This document shows, in pieces, positions 18,267 through 27,238 of a stretch of 45,754 nt of DNA (position 1 is its first letter; every line of letters begins with the position of its first letter). Source of the DNA: Novosphingobium sp. AAP83 (GTDB lineage Bacteria > Pseudomonadota > Alphaproteobacteria > Sphingomonadales > Sphingomonadaceae); contig NZ_LJHY01000024.1 in NCBI RefSeq assembly GCF_001295795.1, positions 1 to 45,754 of the forward strand, in the 5' to 3' direction. Both the position numbers and the translations under genes were made by a program. The notes beneath the pieces were generated by a model. The model made no database searches. It had not been told where the DNA came from and worked only from the letters and a program-made list of their open reading frames with translations.

Positions 18267-19124
18267 TCAGCCGAGCGACTGGTTGGACAAGGCGAACAGG
18301 ACAGCGCCCGGCAGCGGCTCCGGAGGCTTGCCCAGCGACATCGAGATCACCTGGTCCGTCTGAGGGAGACCAATTTCGGCGAGCCACGGCGAGAGCCCGC
18401 TTTCGCCAGTAACGTCGATCCGGACAAAACCGCCCTCATAGGCGGACGCAAGCGTAGCAATGATCGCACGCGCGTCTGCCTGATCACGCGCAATGACTGG
18501 ACCGATCACCACTCCACGCCCCCACCGGCGCACGCAGCCATAGCCGGTAACGTCTCCGTCACGCTCGACCACGACCGTGTCGGCCACGCCGAACAGGGCG
18601 TTCAACAAATTCTTTCGGTCCATGCCCGAAGCGCGCTGGTCAAGGTTGTGCAAGGCGTGCGCATCGTCCGGGCAAACTGGGCGCACACGCACTGTCCGAT
18701 CGATGGCTGGAACTTTGGCGAGCACGGCCTGATGTTGCGACATCACGCCGTAGGGCTCAAAACCAAGGCGGGTATAAAGCGGCCTTCCTTCCTGCGTCGA
18801 GTTGAGGATCATGCGCCGTCCGGCGGCAGCGGCCAGCATCGCCGCCATAAGCCGGCCGCCGATGCCCTGCCTTTGCGCATCGGTTGAAACGATGATCATT
18901 CCTGCCGAGGCAAAGTCTTTGCCATAGGGCCACCACAGCGCCGTTCCGACGAGCTTGTCGCCTGCTTCCACCCCAAAGCCGTGCCCCAGATCGAGCGCAA
19001 ACTTCCAGTCTTCGGCGCGATAGGGCCAGTTGATGACTTGCGATAGTGCGAGCGCCTGTTCGAGATGAGCAGATGTCAGCGAGATCACGCCCTCGCTGGC
19101 AGCTTGCGCCTGTGAAACGGACAT
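18267..19124 (-). CDS. Two-domain GNAT acetyltransferase (copy 2)
   Basis: A 285-residue GNAT. The N-terminal domain has a canonical acetyl-CoA loop (Q-R-Q-G-I-G-G-R-L) and P-L-Y-T-R-L-G-F; the C-terminal domain shares GMDRKNLLNAL and V-V-I-G-P-V-I with copy 1 at 15831. ATG 19124 (MSVSQAQ) has a G-rich site upstream and gives the same length as copy 1, so I prefer it to the ATG at 19154. Unlike copy 1 it keeps the standard Q-x-x-G-x-G/A pattern and is the more likely active member. It is the gene before the second DadA-like oxidase. Substrate not predictable. Confidence 0.78.
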   Translation of the reverse strand: MSVSQAQAASEGVISLTSAHLEQALALSQVINWPYRAEDWKFALDLGHGFGVEAGDKLVGTALWWPYGKDFASAGMIIVSTDAQRQGIGGRLMAAMLAAAAGRRMILNSTQEGRPLYTRLGFEPYGVMSQHQAVLAKVPAIDRTVRVRPVCPDDAHALHNLDQRASGMDRKNLLNALFGVADTVVVERDGDVTGYGCVRRWGRGVVIGPVIARDQADARAIIATLASAYEGGFVRIDVTGESGLSPWLAEIGLPQTDQVISMSLGKPPEPLPGAVLFALSNQSLG

Positions 19125-19344
19125 TGCCCCTTTACTCCTCACATCCATTACCAAGCTATCGTCGAATGTAGCAAGCCGAGGGCTTGTGACGCGCTAGTTC
19201 GCCAGCCATGGCCCCATCATAGAAGTTTATGCGGAGTTCGGATGGCAATTTCTTCCGAATGCCCGCCAGACACATGGCAGTCGTGCGGCACTTGTCTCTC
19301 GATGCGATAGATTCTGCCGGACCAGTATGGCCGCAAAATATCCG

Positions 19345-20055
19345 TCAGGTAAGGGGCCGCTGCGTAGCGAAAACCTTCTTGACGTATTCCTCGCTGAGCC
19401 ACTCGCAGCCATCGCCACGAATGAACATGCACACGTCTCCGGTCGAGAAGGTGACGCTGTCCTTCTGGTCGCTGAAGGTAACCTTGCCGGCCATCAGCAG
19501 CATCAGTTCGACTTGCCGGTAGGGGATCTGGCGCCGGTGATAGGGCGTGGAATCCCACGTTCCACAGCAGAATTCCTTATTGGCTGAAACGTAATCGGAA
19601 AAGCCACGGCACGTCGGCACTTCGCCAAGCAGGTTTTCCAGCGCTGGCGGATTCGAAGGATTGAGCTGCGCGTTCTTGTCAATCATCAGCGGCACCGTGG
19701 TGTTGCCCGGCCGATGTGTCGGGGCTGCATAGACAACTGCCAGCATATCATCCGAAGCGCGCCAGATGAAGGTCGTGCCAAACGGGATCGAGGCGCTGTC
19801 ATCAGGGCCGAGTACAAGCACGCCATGATCGCTTTCGATCTCGAGCTTGCCTGCAAGGACCAGAACGAACTCGTCGGTCGGCAGGGATGCAACCCGCCCC
19901 TCTCCACGCAGGGCGAACGAGGCCACTTCTGCCGCTTCGTCAGCGAATGCCGGACACGCCCGACCGGCAAACCAATCGCCAGCCGCTGCCGTATCGGCCG
20001 CATAAGCACGCATATCGACGACGGCCGAAACCTTCTGCTGCAGAGCCACGCTCAC
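19345..20055 (-). CDS. Bicupin protein (cupin_3/DUF861 type)
   Basis: A 236-residue protein with two cupin barrels. The first (about 60-110) contains EFVLVLAGKLEIESDHG and the second (about 175-225) contains QVELMLLMAGKVTFSD and SFSTGDVCMF-like sequence (here TFSTGDVCMFIRGDGCEW), the DUF861 pattern shared with ureidoglycine aminohydrolase-like and EutQ-like proteins. The metal-binding His residues of classical cupins are not evident in the second barrel. It follows the ABC ATPase gene by 84 bp and precedes a GNAT. It may be an enzyme on a nitrogenous intermediate or a sensor; sequence does not decide. Confidence 0.72.
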   Translation of the reverse strand: MSVALQQKVSAVVDMRAYAADTAAAGDWFAGRACPAFADEAAEVASFALRGEGRVASLPTDEFVLVLAGKLEIESDHGVLVLGPDDSASIPFGTTFIWRASDDMLAVVYAAPTHRPGNTTVPLMIDKNAQLNPSNPPALENLLGEVPTCRGFSDYVSANKEFCCGTWDSTPYHRRQIPYRQVELMLLMAGKVTFSDQKDSVTFSTGDVCMFIRGDGCEWLSEEYVKKVFATQRPLT

Positions 20056-20139
20056 AGTGCCAACTGCGTTTCGGTAGTGGGGAGTGCATTATGTAGTGTC
20101 ATTGAAAGCCCTTCGTCGTGGAATCGTCGCCAATTGGAT

Positions 20140-21951
20140 CTAGCTACCAGTAAGTTCGGACTCGGTCCTGTGACAAAGCACCGTATTGCCCGCCGTCATC
20201 GCGCGATGTGGTGGCGGTGTGACATCGCACCTGCCTGCAACCGCGACCGGGCAGCGCGGCACAAAGCGGCACAAAGCGGCACTTTCGTGCATATGCGCGA
20301 ACCGGGCGCTGGCCTGCGGTCCCACGCTGGAGAGCCAGTCCGTCCTGAGTTCAGGCACAGAAGAAATAAGCAGGTCGGTATAAGGGTGAAATGGCGGTGC
20401 GGCATAACTGTCCCGCAGCCCACTTTCCACCCGCGTACCTTTGTAAAGCACCACGATCTCATCGCAGAGCGCCTTCACTGTCGCGATGTCGTGGCTGATA
20501 AACAGGTAAGCCACGCCAAGATCGCGGCGCAGTTCGGCCAAAAGTTCAAGAATGGCCTCACGCACTACGGTGTCGAGCGCCGAGGTTACTTCATCGCAGA
20601 GGATCACATCCGGATTGGCGGCAAGCGCCCTTGCCAGATTCACGCGCTGTTTCTGTCCGCCCGACAGCTCGTCGCATCTGCGATCTGCAATCCCTGCAGG
20701 AAGGCGGATCAGGTCGAGCAATTCTGCGATCCGCTGCCTGGCCTGGTGGCTGCTCGACCCGTGATAGAAGCGCAATACCCGACCCAGAATTTCGCCGACG
20801 CTGTGTGCCGGGTTGAGCGCAATATCCGCATTCTGGAACACGATCTGGATGCGGCGCAGTTGCTCGCGCGTGCGTCGGTTCAGCGAGGCCGCGAGTGGCT
20901 CTCCGTCCAGCGACACGGTCCCTGCAGTTGGCGCAAGCAGGCCCGCCACCACGCGCGCAACGGTCGACTTGCCCGATCCCGATTCGCCGATCACCCCGAC
21001 AGCCGCACCCCTGCCGATATGCAGGCTCACGTCGGTCAGGACAGGATGCGCCGCACAGCCATTACGATCTATTGCGCCATAGCCTGCATGAATGCCCTCG
21101 ATCGAAAGCAACGGCGCGGCGCCCACAGCAGTCGGCGCAACAGTCGGAACGGCAGCCTTGATCACAGGCTGCGCTGCCGCCAGCAATGTCTGGGTGTAAT
21201 CGTCCGACGGTGTTTCGAGCACGGCCTTCACGGAATTCTGTTCACGAACCTTGCCGCGATTGAGGACAAGGATCTGGTCCGCCATCTGCGCAACGACAGC
21301 CAGATCGTGCGACACATAGACGCCCGTTGCGCCCTGCTCGCGCACAACCTTGCGAAATGCCTGCAGCACCTCAACTTGCGTGGTCACGTCTAGTGCGGTG
21401 GTCGGCTCATCGAAGATTACAAGGTCGGGTCGGGTGATCAATGCCATCGCCGCCATCAGGCGCTGCAACTGTCCGCCCGAAAGTTCGTGCGGGTAACGGC
21501 TACCGATCGTTTCAGGGTTGGGCAACGCCAACGCTTCGAACAACGCCATGGAGTGTTTGCGCGCTTCTGCCGCCGATGCGGTACCATGGATCAGCGCTGG
21601 TTCGATCACCTGTTCGATGACTCTGCGCGATGGATTGAACGCCGCCGCTGCGCTTTGCGCCACATAAGTGATGCGGTTGCCGCGCTGGGCCGCAAGGGTT
21701 GCTTGCCCCGCCCCGCCAAACGAGGCCTTGCCCACCGTGATTGCGCCGCTGATCTTCGCGCCACTGCGGGCATAGCCCAACAGCGACAGCGCGATCGTGG
21801 TCTTGCCCGATCCGGATTCACCGATCAGCGCCATGACTTCGCCACGCTGGATCGTGAACGAAACGTCGTCAACGATACGCAAGGGTGAGCCATCGGGCGC
21901 GCGGACGGTGACGCTAAGATTGCGGACAGCAACATGCGGTGCCGGGTTCAT
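20140..21951 (-). CDS. Fused oligopeptide/dipeptide ABC transporter ATPase (DppD-DppF type)
   Basis: A 603-residue cytoplasmic protein with two ATPase domains in tandem. Domain 1 has Walker A G-E-S-G-S-G-K-T (44-51), signature LSGGQ (157-161) and Walker B IFDEP (D181-E182). Domain 2 has Walker A G-E-S-G-S-G-K-S (322-329), LSGGQKQR and a CDEVTSALD Walker B. Such fusions replace the separate DppD/DppF subunits and power import of peptides, nickel chelates or other solutes. A Cys-containing oligopeptide C-terminal motif follows each domain. Its start overlaps the permease stop by ATGA, showing coupling. Both nucleotide-binding sites look intact. Confidence 0.94.
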   Translation of the reverse strand: MNPAPHVAVRNLSVTVRAPDGSPLRIVDDVSFTIQRGEVMALIGESGSGKTTIALSLLGYARSGAKISGAITVGKASFGGAGQATLAAQRGNRITYVAQSAAAAFNPSRRVIEQVIEPALIHGTASAAEARKHSMALFEALALPNPETIGSRYPHELSGGQLQRLMAAMALITRPDLVIFDEPTTALDVTTQVEVLQAFRKVVREQGATGVYVSHDLAVVAQMADQILVLNRGKVREQNSVKAVLETPSDDYTQTLLAAAQPVIKAAVPTVAPTAVGAAPLLSIEGIHAGYGAIDRNGCAAHPVLTDVSLHIGRGAAVGVIGESGSGKSTVARVVAGLLAPTAGTVSLDGEPLAASLNRRTREQLRRIQIVFQNADIALNPAHSVGEILGRVLRFYHGSSSHQARQRIAELLDLIRLPAGIADRRCDELSGGQKQRVNLARALAANPDVILCDEVTSALDTVVREAILELLAELRRDLGVAYLFISHDIATVKALCDEIVVLYKGTRVESGLRDSYAAPPFHPYTDLLISSVPELRTDWLSSVGPQASARFAHMHESAALCRFVPRCPVAVAGRCDVTPPPHRAMTAGNTVLCHRTESELTGS

Positions 21952-22775
21952 CGCGCCTTCCCCTGCGTTGCTGCATCGATCAGCAGGTTCACGCCCACCG
22001 TCAGACTGGCGATCGCTACAGCCGGTGCAATGATCGCCAACGCGCCTTCGGCAAGCCCGGACGTGTTCTCGCGGACCAATGAACCCAGATCGGCGTCCGG
22101 CGGCTGGAGACCAAGGCCAAGAAAGCTCAGGCCCGACAGCAGCAGCACGATGAACACGAAACGCAGACCGATATCAGCACACAACGGCCGTATCATGTTC
22201 GGCAAAACTTCAACTAACGCAAGATGCAGCCGCCCCTCACCCCGCGCGCGCGCCACTTCCACGTAATCGAGCCGCGCCAAGCCGACAGCTAGCGAACGCG
22301 CGATACGGAAGTTACCGGGCACGTAAGTGATCGCGATGATAACGGTGAGCAGTATCAGCGAAGAGCCGAACGCTGCGACAAGCACCAGTGCAAATATCTT
22401 GCTCGGGATCGAGATCAGCGTGTCCATCGCACGCGACAGCAGTTCGTCGACCCAATGCGGTCCGACTGCCGCCATCAACGCAAACCCGGTGCCAATGCTC
22501 GCAGCAATGGCGACAGCGACTGCCGAAAGTCCGACGGTGAAGCGCGCGCCCGAAAGCAGGCGACTGAGCACGTCGCGACCGAGGTAGTCGCTCCCCAGCC
22601 AAAACTCGCTGCTGGATTCTGAAAAGACTTCCTGATTGGAGAAGGACCCGGGTGGATACGGGGCAATGAATGGCCCAATGGCAGCGATAACGATCCAGAA
22701 AATCACGAGCACGAGGCCGATTTTTCCCGATAACGGCAGCCGTGCAACGGCGCGGAAGAGGCGGGTACTGCTCAT
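21948..22775 (-). CDS. Peptide-type ABC transporter permease (DppC type)
   Basis: A 275-residue inner-membrane permease. A first hydrophobic helix (GLVLVIFWIVIAAIGPFI) is followed by the DppC hallmark F-W-L-G-S-D-Y-L-G-R-D-V-L-S-R. The EAA-type coupling loop is seen as YVEVARARGEGRLHL...LPNMIRP, and SGLSFLGLGLQPP is characteristic of the C subunit. ATG 22775 overlaps the upstream permease stop (ATGA); a longer frame start at 22850 would lie inside that gene. It pairs with the DppB-type permease and the fused ATPase. Confidence 0.94.
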   Translation of the reverse strand: MSSTRLFRAVARLPLSGKIGLVLVIFWIVIAAIGPFIAPYPPGSFSNQEVFSESSSEFWLGSDYLGRDVLSRLLSGARFTVGLSAVAVAIAASIGTGFALMAAVGPHWVDELLSRAMDTLISIPSKIFALVLVAAFGSSLILLTVIIAITYVPGNFRIARSLAVGLARLDYVEVARARGEGRLHLALVEVLPNMIRPLCADIGLRFVFIVLLLSGLSFLGLGLQPPDADLGSLVRENTSGLAEGALAIIAPAVAIASLTVGVNLLIDAATQGKAR

Positions 22776-23752
22776 CCCTGCCGCAGTCTCGGATTGGCCA
22801 GGATCGCTACGGTATCGGCGATCAGCACCAGAAACAGGTACGTCGCGCAAAACAGCATAGCGCAGGCCTGCAACAGAGGCATGTCGCGCGAGGTGACGGC
22901 ATTGACCATAAGGCTGGCAAGCCCGGGATAGCTGAAGATCGTCTCCACGATGATCGCGCCTCCAAACAGGTAGGACAGGCTGAGCGCCATGGCATTCACA
23001 ATCGGGCCGACCGCATTGGGCAGAACATGGCGGAAGATCAGCCTGGGCTGCGACACGCCCTTAAGAACAGCCATCTCGACATAGGGCCGATCAAGTTCGG
23101 CGATGATTGCGGCCCGGATCATCCGGCCGAGTTGTGCGATAACGCCAACGCCCAGCACCATGACCGGCATCGCGTATGCGCGCAGAAATTCGACGAGGGT
23201 AGGGTCTTGTGGGACGATCGTAATCGAAGGCAGCCAGAGCAGCTTTACCGAGAAAACCAGCACCGCAATCGTGGCGACGAGGAACTCTGGCAAGGCAACC
23301 ATTGCCAAAGTCATGATGTTCAGCGCCCGGTCAGCTGCATGCCCCCGTGTCACAGCCGACCAAATCCCGACAAGAAACGCAATCGGGACTGCAAAAAGTG
23401 TGGTCAGTCCAGCGAGAACCAGAGTGTTCGGCAGCCGCTCCGATATTATGTCGGCTACGGGCATGTTCGCTACGAGAGATTTGCCGGGGTCACCAATTAC
23501 AATGCCGCGCAGCCACCCGAAGTAGCGCACCAGCGCGGGGCGATCGAGGCCCATTTCGCTCCGCAGTGCTGCGATCTGTTCAGGCGTAGCGCCTTGACCC
23601 AGGAGTTCCTGTGCGGCGTCACCGGGCAAAAGGCCACTGATCGTAAAGATGACGGCTGATACGAGCCCGAGCGTGACAAATGCCAGCCCGATCCTTTTTG
23701 CAACGAGTTGCAACGGACCGCGCCAGCGTGAAGCGGGAGAGGCAGCACTCAT
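22772..23752 (-). CDS. Peptide-type ABC transporter permease (DppB type)
   Basis: A 326-residue inner-membrane permease with an N-terminal helix (RIGLAFVTLGLVSAVIFTI) and the DppB features P-G-D-A-A and five further membrane segments. The coupling region YVEMAVLKGVSQPRLIFRHVLPNA contacts the ATPase. I prefer ATG 23752, which overlaps the binding-protein stop as ATGA like the other junctions in this operon, over the in-frame ATG at 23761. It forms the translocation pore with the DppC-type subunit. Confidence 0.94.
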   Translation of the reverse strand: MSAASPASRWRGPLQLVAKRIGLAFVTLGLVSAVIFTISGLLPGDAAQELLGQGATPEQIAALRSEMGLDRPALVRYFGWLRGIVIGDPGKSLVANMPVADIISERLPNTLVLAGLTTLFAVPIAFLVGIWSAVTRGHAADRALNIMTLAMVALPEFLVATIAVLVFSVKLLWLPSITIVPQDPTLVEFLRAYAMPVMVLGVGVIAQLGRMIRAAIIAELDRPYVEMAVLKGVSQPRLIFRHVLPNAVGPIVNAMALSLSYLFGGAIIVETIFSYPGLASLMVNAVTSRDMPLLQACAMLFCATYLFLVLIADTVAILANPRLRQG

Positions 23753-25293
23753 GCGTCCCACCAGACGTGTTCGCCAAAGGTGTAGCCCATGAAGCCCCCG
23801 AGCGGGATTGGAAAAAGTCCGCGCAGACGGCGATCATACCCGTCGAGCAAGCTGATGAACACCGGTACGCCAACCCCGCCCTGGTTGTGAACCAGCCATT
23901 GCATGTCGCCGTAGATCGCTTTGCGGCGAGCAGGATCGGTGGCTTGGCGCGCTTCGATCAGCATTTTGTCGAATTGCGGATTGTTCCATCCTGATTCATT
24001 CGACGTGGCCTTGGATTCAAAGAACAGGCTGAACATCATGTCCGCAGTGGGCCGCGGGTTGACGTTGCCGAAAGTCAGCGGATGCTTCATCCAGTGGGTC
24101 GACCAGTAGCCGTCGCTTGGCACGCGATTGACCGCAAATTTGAGCCCGATCTGCGCCGCATGCTCCTGCAGGACCGACCCCATATCGACGGAACCGTTTG
24201 CCGCCGGAGAGACATAGACCGGCAATCGCGTGCCCAGCAACCCGGCGCGCCTGAGAAGGAACTTGGCGCGATCGGGATCGAAATGGCGCTGGGGAATGTC
24301 GGGATTGAAATGAGGGTCGAGCGGAGAGATCGGCTGATCGTTGCCGATAGTAGCAAAGCCGCGAAACAGAGCGCGCTTGATCAGTTCGCGGTCCATCAGA
24401 TACTTCATCGCCAACACGAAATCCGGGTTTCCGGTCACTGGATGGTCGCGGCGCATAACGAAGTCGGTGAACAGGCCCGACTTGGTTTCCATAATCGCGT
24501 GCCCGGACGAAGCACGAACCCGCTTTACAGACCCTGGACTGACCGCGTTGACCATCTGGACGTCGCCCGAAAGCAGCGCGTTGACGCGGGACAGTTCGTC
24601 GGGGATGGCGATGACCTCGATCTCGTCGAGGTAGGGCTTACCCGGCTTCCAGTAATTTGGATTGCGCCGAACGACGGTGCGAATACCCGGCGAGAACGAG
24701 CGCAGGATATATGGCCCCGTACCATTCGCGACGCTGAAATCACGGCGTCCATTTTCAACGATCAGGAATTGCGGAGATGCAAGAATGACCGGAAGATCGG
24801 GGTTTGGCCCGGTCAGCTTCAGCTCAAGTTCCAATTTGCCGGTGGCACGCGCGGTCTTGAACTGTTCGGCAATCGCCTTGACTTTCGATCCCACGGCAGG
24901 ATCGAGATGGCGCATCAGCGAATAGACCACATCGTCAGCGCCCAGAGTCTTGCCGTTGTGGAAGTGGACGCCGGAACGCAACTTGATTGTCCAGAGGATA
25001 TTGTCCCGGGTTTCCATCGACACCGCAAGGCCCGGCTGGCCTCGCACTTTGGAATCGTACTGGGTCAATCCGCTGTAAAGCAGATAGTGCCGCAGATAAT
25101 CGGTCGACAGATTACCCTTTGCCGGGTCAAGCGTATCGGCGGTGGACGAAGCCACGCTTGCCACGCGGATGCGTCCACCAATGCGGGGCTGGCCGATCAG
25201 CCTGTTAGCAGGCGCCAGCGCCAGGCCCGATGCCAACCCGCCCAGCAAACCACGGCGTGACAGGGCGGAGGAAACTACGTCGACCATTGCCAT
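23749..25293 (-). CDS. Periplasmic substrate-binding protein, SBP_bac_5 (DppA/OppA family)
   Basis: A 514-residue solute-binding protein. The N-terminus SRRGLLGGLASGLALAPA resembles a twin-arginine signal, suggesting export of a folded protein. Family features include the domain start with DTLDPAKGN, LRSGVHFHNGKTLGADDVVYS (the classical family-5 signature) and NGTGPYIL. It captures the imported solute and delivers it to the DppB/C permeases. The gene has a strong ribosome-binding site (GGAAAGGGG) and heads the operon running to 13250. The ligand could be a peptide, opine or other amino compound; family membership does not decide. Confidence 0.93.
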   Translation of the reverse strand: MAMVDVVSSALSRRGLLGGLASGLALAPANRLIGQPRIGGRIRVASVASSTADTLDPAKGNLSTDYLRHYLLYSGLTQYDSKVRGQPGLAVSMETRDNILWTIKLRSGVHFHNGKTLGADDVVYSLMRHLDPAVGSKVKAIAEQFKTARATGKLELELKLTGPNPDLPVILASPQFLIVENGRRDFSVANGTGPYILRSFSPGIRTVVRRNPNYWKPGKPYLDEIEVIAIPDELSRVNALLSGDVQMVNAVSPGSVKRVRASSGHAIMETKSGLFTDFVMRRDHPVTGNPDFVLAMKYLMDRELIKRALFRGFATIGNDQPISPLDPHFNPDIPQRHFDPDRAKFLLRRAGLLGTRLPVYVSPAANGSVDMGSVLQEHAAQIGLKFAVNRVPSDGYWSTHWMKHPLTFGNVNPRPTADMMFSLFFESKATSNESGWNNPQFDKMLIEARQATDPARRKAIYGDMQWLVHNQGGVGVPVFISLLDGYDRRLRGLFPIPLGGFMGYTFGEHVWWDA

Positions 25294-25472
25294 ATCCCCT
25301 TTCCTTGCGTGCTATTCCCTGCGGTATTTGACCGGCATTGAACGAATTGTAACATCACTTTCCGCGCTACTGTGCCGATTGCTGGTGCAGGGCGGCACGG
25401 CACGGCATCGCCTTACCGCTACTCGGCATTTTCTGCGGCGGCCAGGAACAAACCGATCCCGCCGCACCACGA

Positions 25473-26147
25473 TCAGAGCCCGACCACTGACGGCAGCGCG
25501 CCGATGTGCGGAATTTCCACGTCGCGGTAGTTCCCGTTCGATGGTTCATGCCCGCGACCGACGAAAACCCGGCAGCCAAAGCCAAGGTCTGTCGCAGTGT
25601 TCTGATCGTAACGGAAACTTGATGACACGTGCATGCCCACCTCCGGCCCCATGCCGAGCTGATCGAACATGTATTCAAATGCTTGCATGCGTGGCTTATA
25701 TGCTTGCGCGCTTTCGGCAGTGTATACGCGGTGGAAGGTCGCCCCCAATAAGCCAACATTCGACATAATCTGGCTATTCATCGCGTTCGAAAGGATCACC
25801 AGAGGGATTTTGTCGCAGATTTTCGACAGGCCGCCGGGCACATCCTCATGCGGACCCCATGTCGGCACGGCTTGATAAACCGCGTTTGCTTCGTCCTCAC
25901 GGAACTCTACGCCCCATTTTTTCGAGCAACGCTCAAGCGAATTGGCGATGACATCCCGGTAAGGCTGCCACGGTCCCATCACTTCATCGAAGCGGTATGC
26001 GGTCCAATCCTTGCAGAAATTCGGCAAGTTTTCGGCGTTAAGACGGTCGGCATAGAATTCCGTCGCCATCTCGGTCATGCGAAAACGGGTCAGCGTGCCG
26101 TAGCAATCGAAGCTGATGAACTTGGGGGTGAAGACGGCGGTGCTCAT
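25473..26147 (-). CDS. HAD-superfamily hydrolase, haloacid-dehalogenase type II-like (copy 1)
   Basis: A 224-residue HAD protein. The nucleophile is D14 in F-D-C-Y-G-T-L, with T18 following; R52, the S120-N121 pair (I-L-S-N), K151 in A-Y-K-P and Y159 correspond to L-2-haloacid dehalogenase residues. The last motif is H-V-S-S-S-F-R-Y-D, where dehalogenases have S-S-N-x-x-D. The Asn that helps position the attacking water is therefore Ser (S177) and the spacing to Asp is one longer. It may hydrolyse a different substrate, such as a phosphate ester. Start 26147 is the best family fit; ATG 26156 is possible. It is 161 bp downstream of the ghrA-like gene. Confidence 0.83.
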   Translation of the reverse strand: MSTAVFTPKFISFDCYGTLTRFRMTEMATEFYADRLNAENLPNFCKDWTAYRFDEVMGPWQPYRDVIANSLERCSKKWGVEFREDEANAVYQAVPTWGPHEDVPGGLSKICDKIPLVILSNAMNSQIMSNVGLLGATFHRVYTAESAQAYKPRMQAFEYMFDQLGMGPEVGMHVSSSFRYDQNTATDLGFGCRVFVGRGHEPSNGNYRDVEIPHIGALPSVVGL

Positions 26148-26308
26148 GAGGCGCATTGATCCCTGTCTGTCACTTCCGGCGGGCCGGATAGCTTCTGGCA
26201 ACAGGCTTAAGATGACCGCTTTTACAGCAAAACTTGCAACCGTTCGCCTACGTCCAACCCTGTCCAAAGCACTTTTTTTGCGCGCATACCGGCACGAAAT
26301 GCCGCGCC

Positions 26309-27238
26309 TCAATAGCCCTTGATCCGGTCAACTTCACCCAACAGCGGTTCGCCTGTCAGCACGCGCAGAACGTTGTCCGCCAGGACCTCGCCCGCTGAGC
26401 CGTGGCGAGTCTCAGCCGCGACATGGGGCGTCAGGAAGATCGCGGGGTGACTGTAGAATTGATGGCCTTCTGGTAGCGGCTCGGGATCAGTCACATCAAG
26501 CATGGCGGCACGCAATTGCCCCGAATCAAGCGCGCAAATCAAGTCGCCTGCAATCAGATGACCGCCGCGCCCAGCGTTCACGATAGCACTCCCGGGCGGC
26601 ATCTTGTCAAATGTCTTGCGACAAAGGATGCCGCGCGTCTCCAGCGTCAGCGGAAGCAAACATACGAAAATGTCGGCCTGCGTCAGGAATTCGTCAAAGC
26701 CTGCCAATCCTGCAAAGCAGGTGATACCATCGATATGATGTTCGCTCCGGCTCCAGCCCGATAGGGCAAAGCCCAGCGGCTTCAAAATTTCGAGCGCCGC
26801 CTTGCCCAGCTCGCCAAGCCCCATGATGCCCACGCGCGTTTCAAATGCCAGACGTGTATGCCGATACGTCCAGCATCCAGCACGCTGCTCCGCGATGAAA
26901 AACGGCAGGTCACGGTGCAGCGCCAGACAAGCCATGGCCACATATTCTGCCATGCCGGTAATGATACCCTGCTCGACCATCCGCACCACGCGTACTTGCG
27001 GAGGGAGCGCCGCCAGCGGCAACTGGTCGATTCCCGCGCCAACGCTGAACAGCACCTCCAGATTGGGGAACTGTGCGACAAAGTCCGCAGGCGCATTCCA
27101 CGCGGCAAGATACCGCACTTGCGCCGGATCGACCGGATCATGCCCCCAGCGCAAGAATGGCAGTTGTGGCACGCGAGCCTCGAATATCCCTTTCCATACG
27201 AGGCCTCGCGCCTCCAACCCGTGATACAGCATGGTCAT
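26309..27238 (-). CDS. GhrA-type glyoxylate/hydroxypyruvate reductase (D-2-hydroxyacid dehydrogenase)
   Basis: A 309-residue NAD(P)-dependent 2-hydroxyacid dehydrogenase. The Rossmann motif is VGIMGLGELGKAALE, followed by the GhrA-like GWSRSEHHIDGI segment. The catalytic Glu lies in D-V-T-D-P-E-P-L-P and the catalytic His in L-T-P-H-V-A-A-E-T. The reaction is reduction of glyoxylate, hydroxypyruvate or a similar 2-keto acid. ATG 27238 overlaps the PepSY gene stop as TAATG, with AAAGGA upstream, so translation is coupled. Its placement after iron-uptake-type membrane genes is unusual; it may serve the catabolic island rather than iron metabolism. Confidence 0.87.
   Translation of the reverse strand: MTMLYHGLEARGLVWKGIFEARVPQLPFLRWGHDPVDPAQVRYLAAWNAPADFVAQFPNLEVLFSVGAGIDQLPLAALPPQVRVVRMVEQGIITGMAEYVAMACLALHRDLPFFIAEQRAGCWTYRHTRLAFETRVGIMGLGELGKAALEILKPLGFALSGWSRSEHHIDGITCFAGLAGFDEFLTQADIFVCLLPLTLETRGILCRKTFDKMPPGSAIVNAGRGGHLIAGDLICALDSGQLRAAMLDVTDPEPLPEGHQFYSHPAIFLTPHVAAETRHGSAGEVLADNVLRVLTGEPLLGEVDRIKGY

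Noticed and set aside
19714..21393. Long plus-strand open frame of 559 codons
   Set aside because: Entirely antisense to the bicupin and the fused ABC ATPase, whose motifs are unambiguous; composition is Arg/His-rich as expected for a GC-rich shadow frame.
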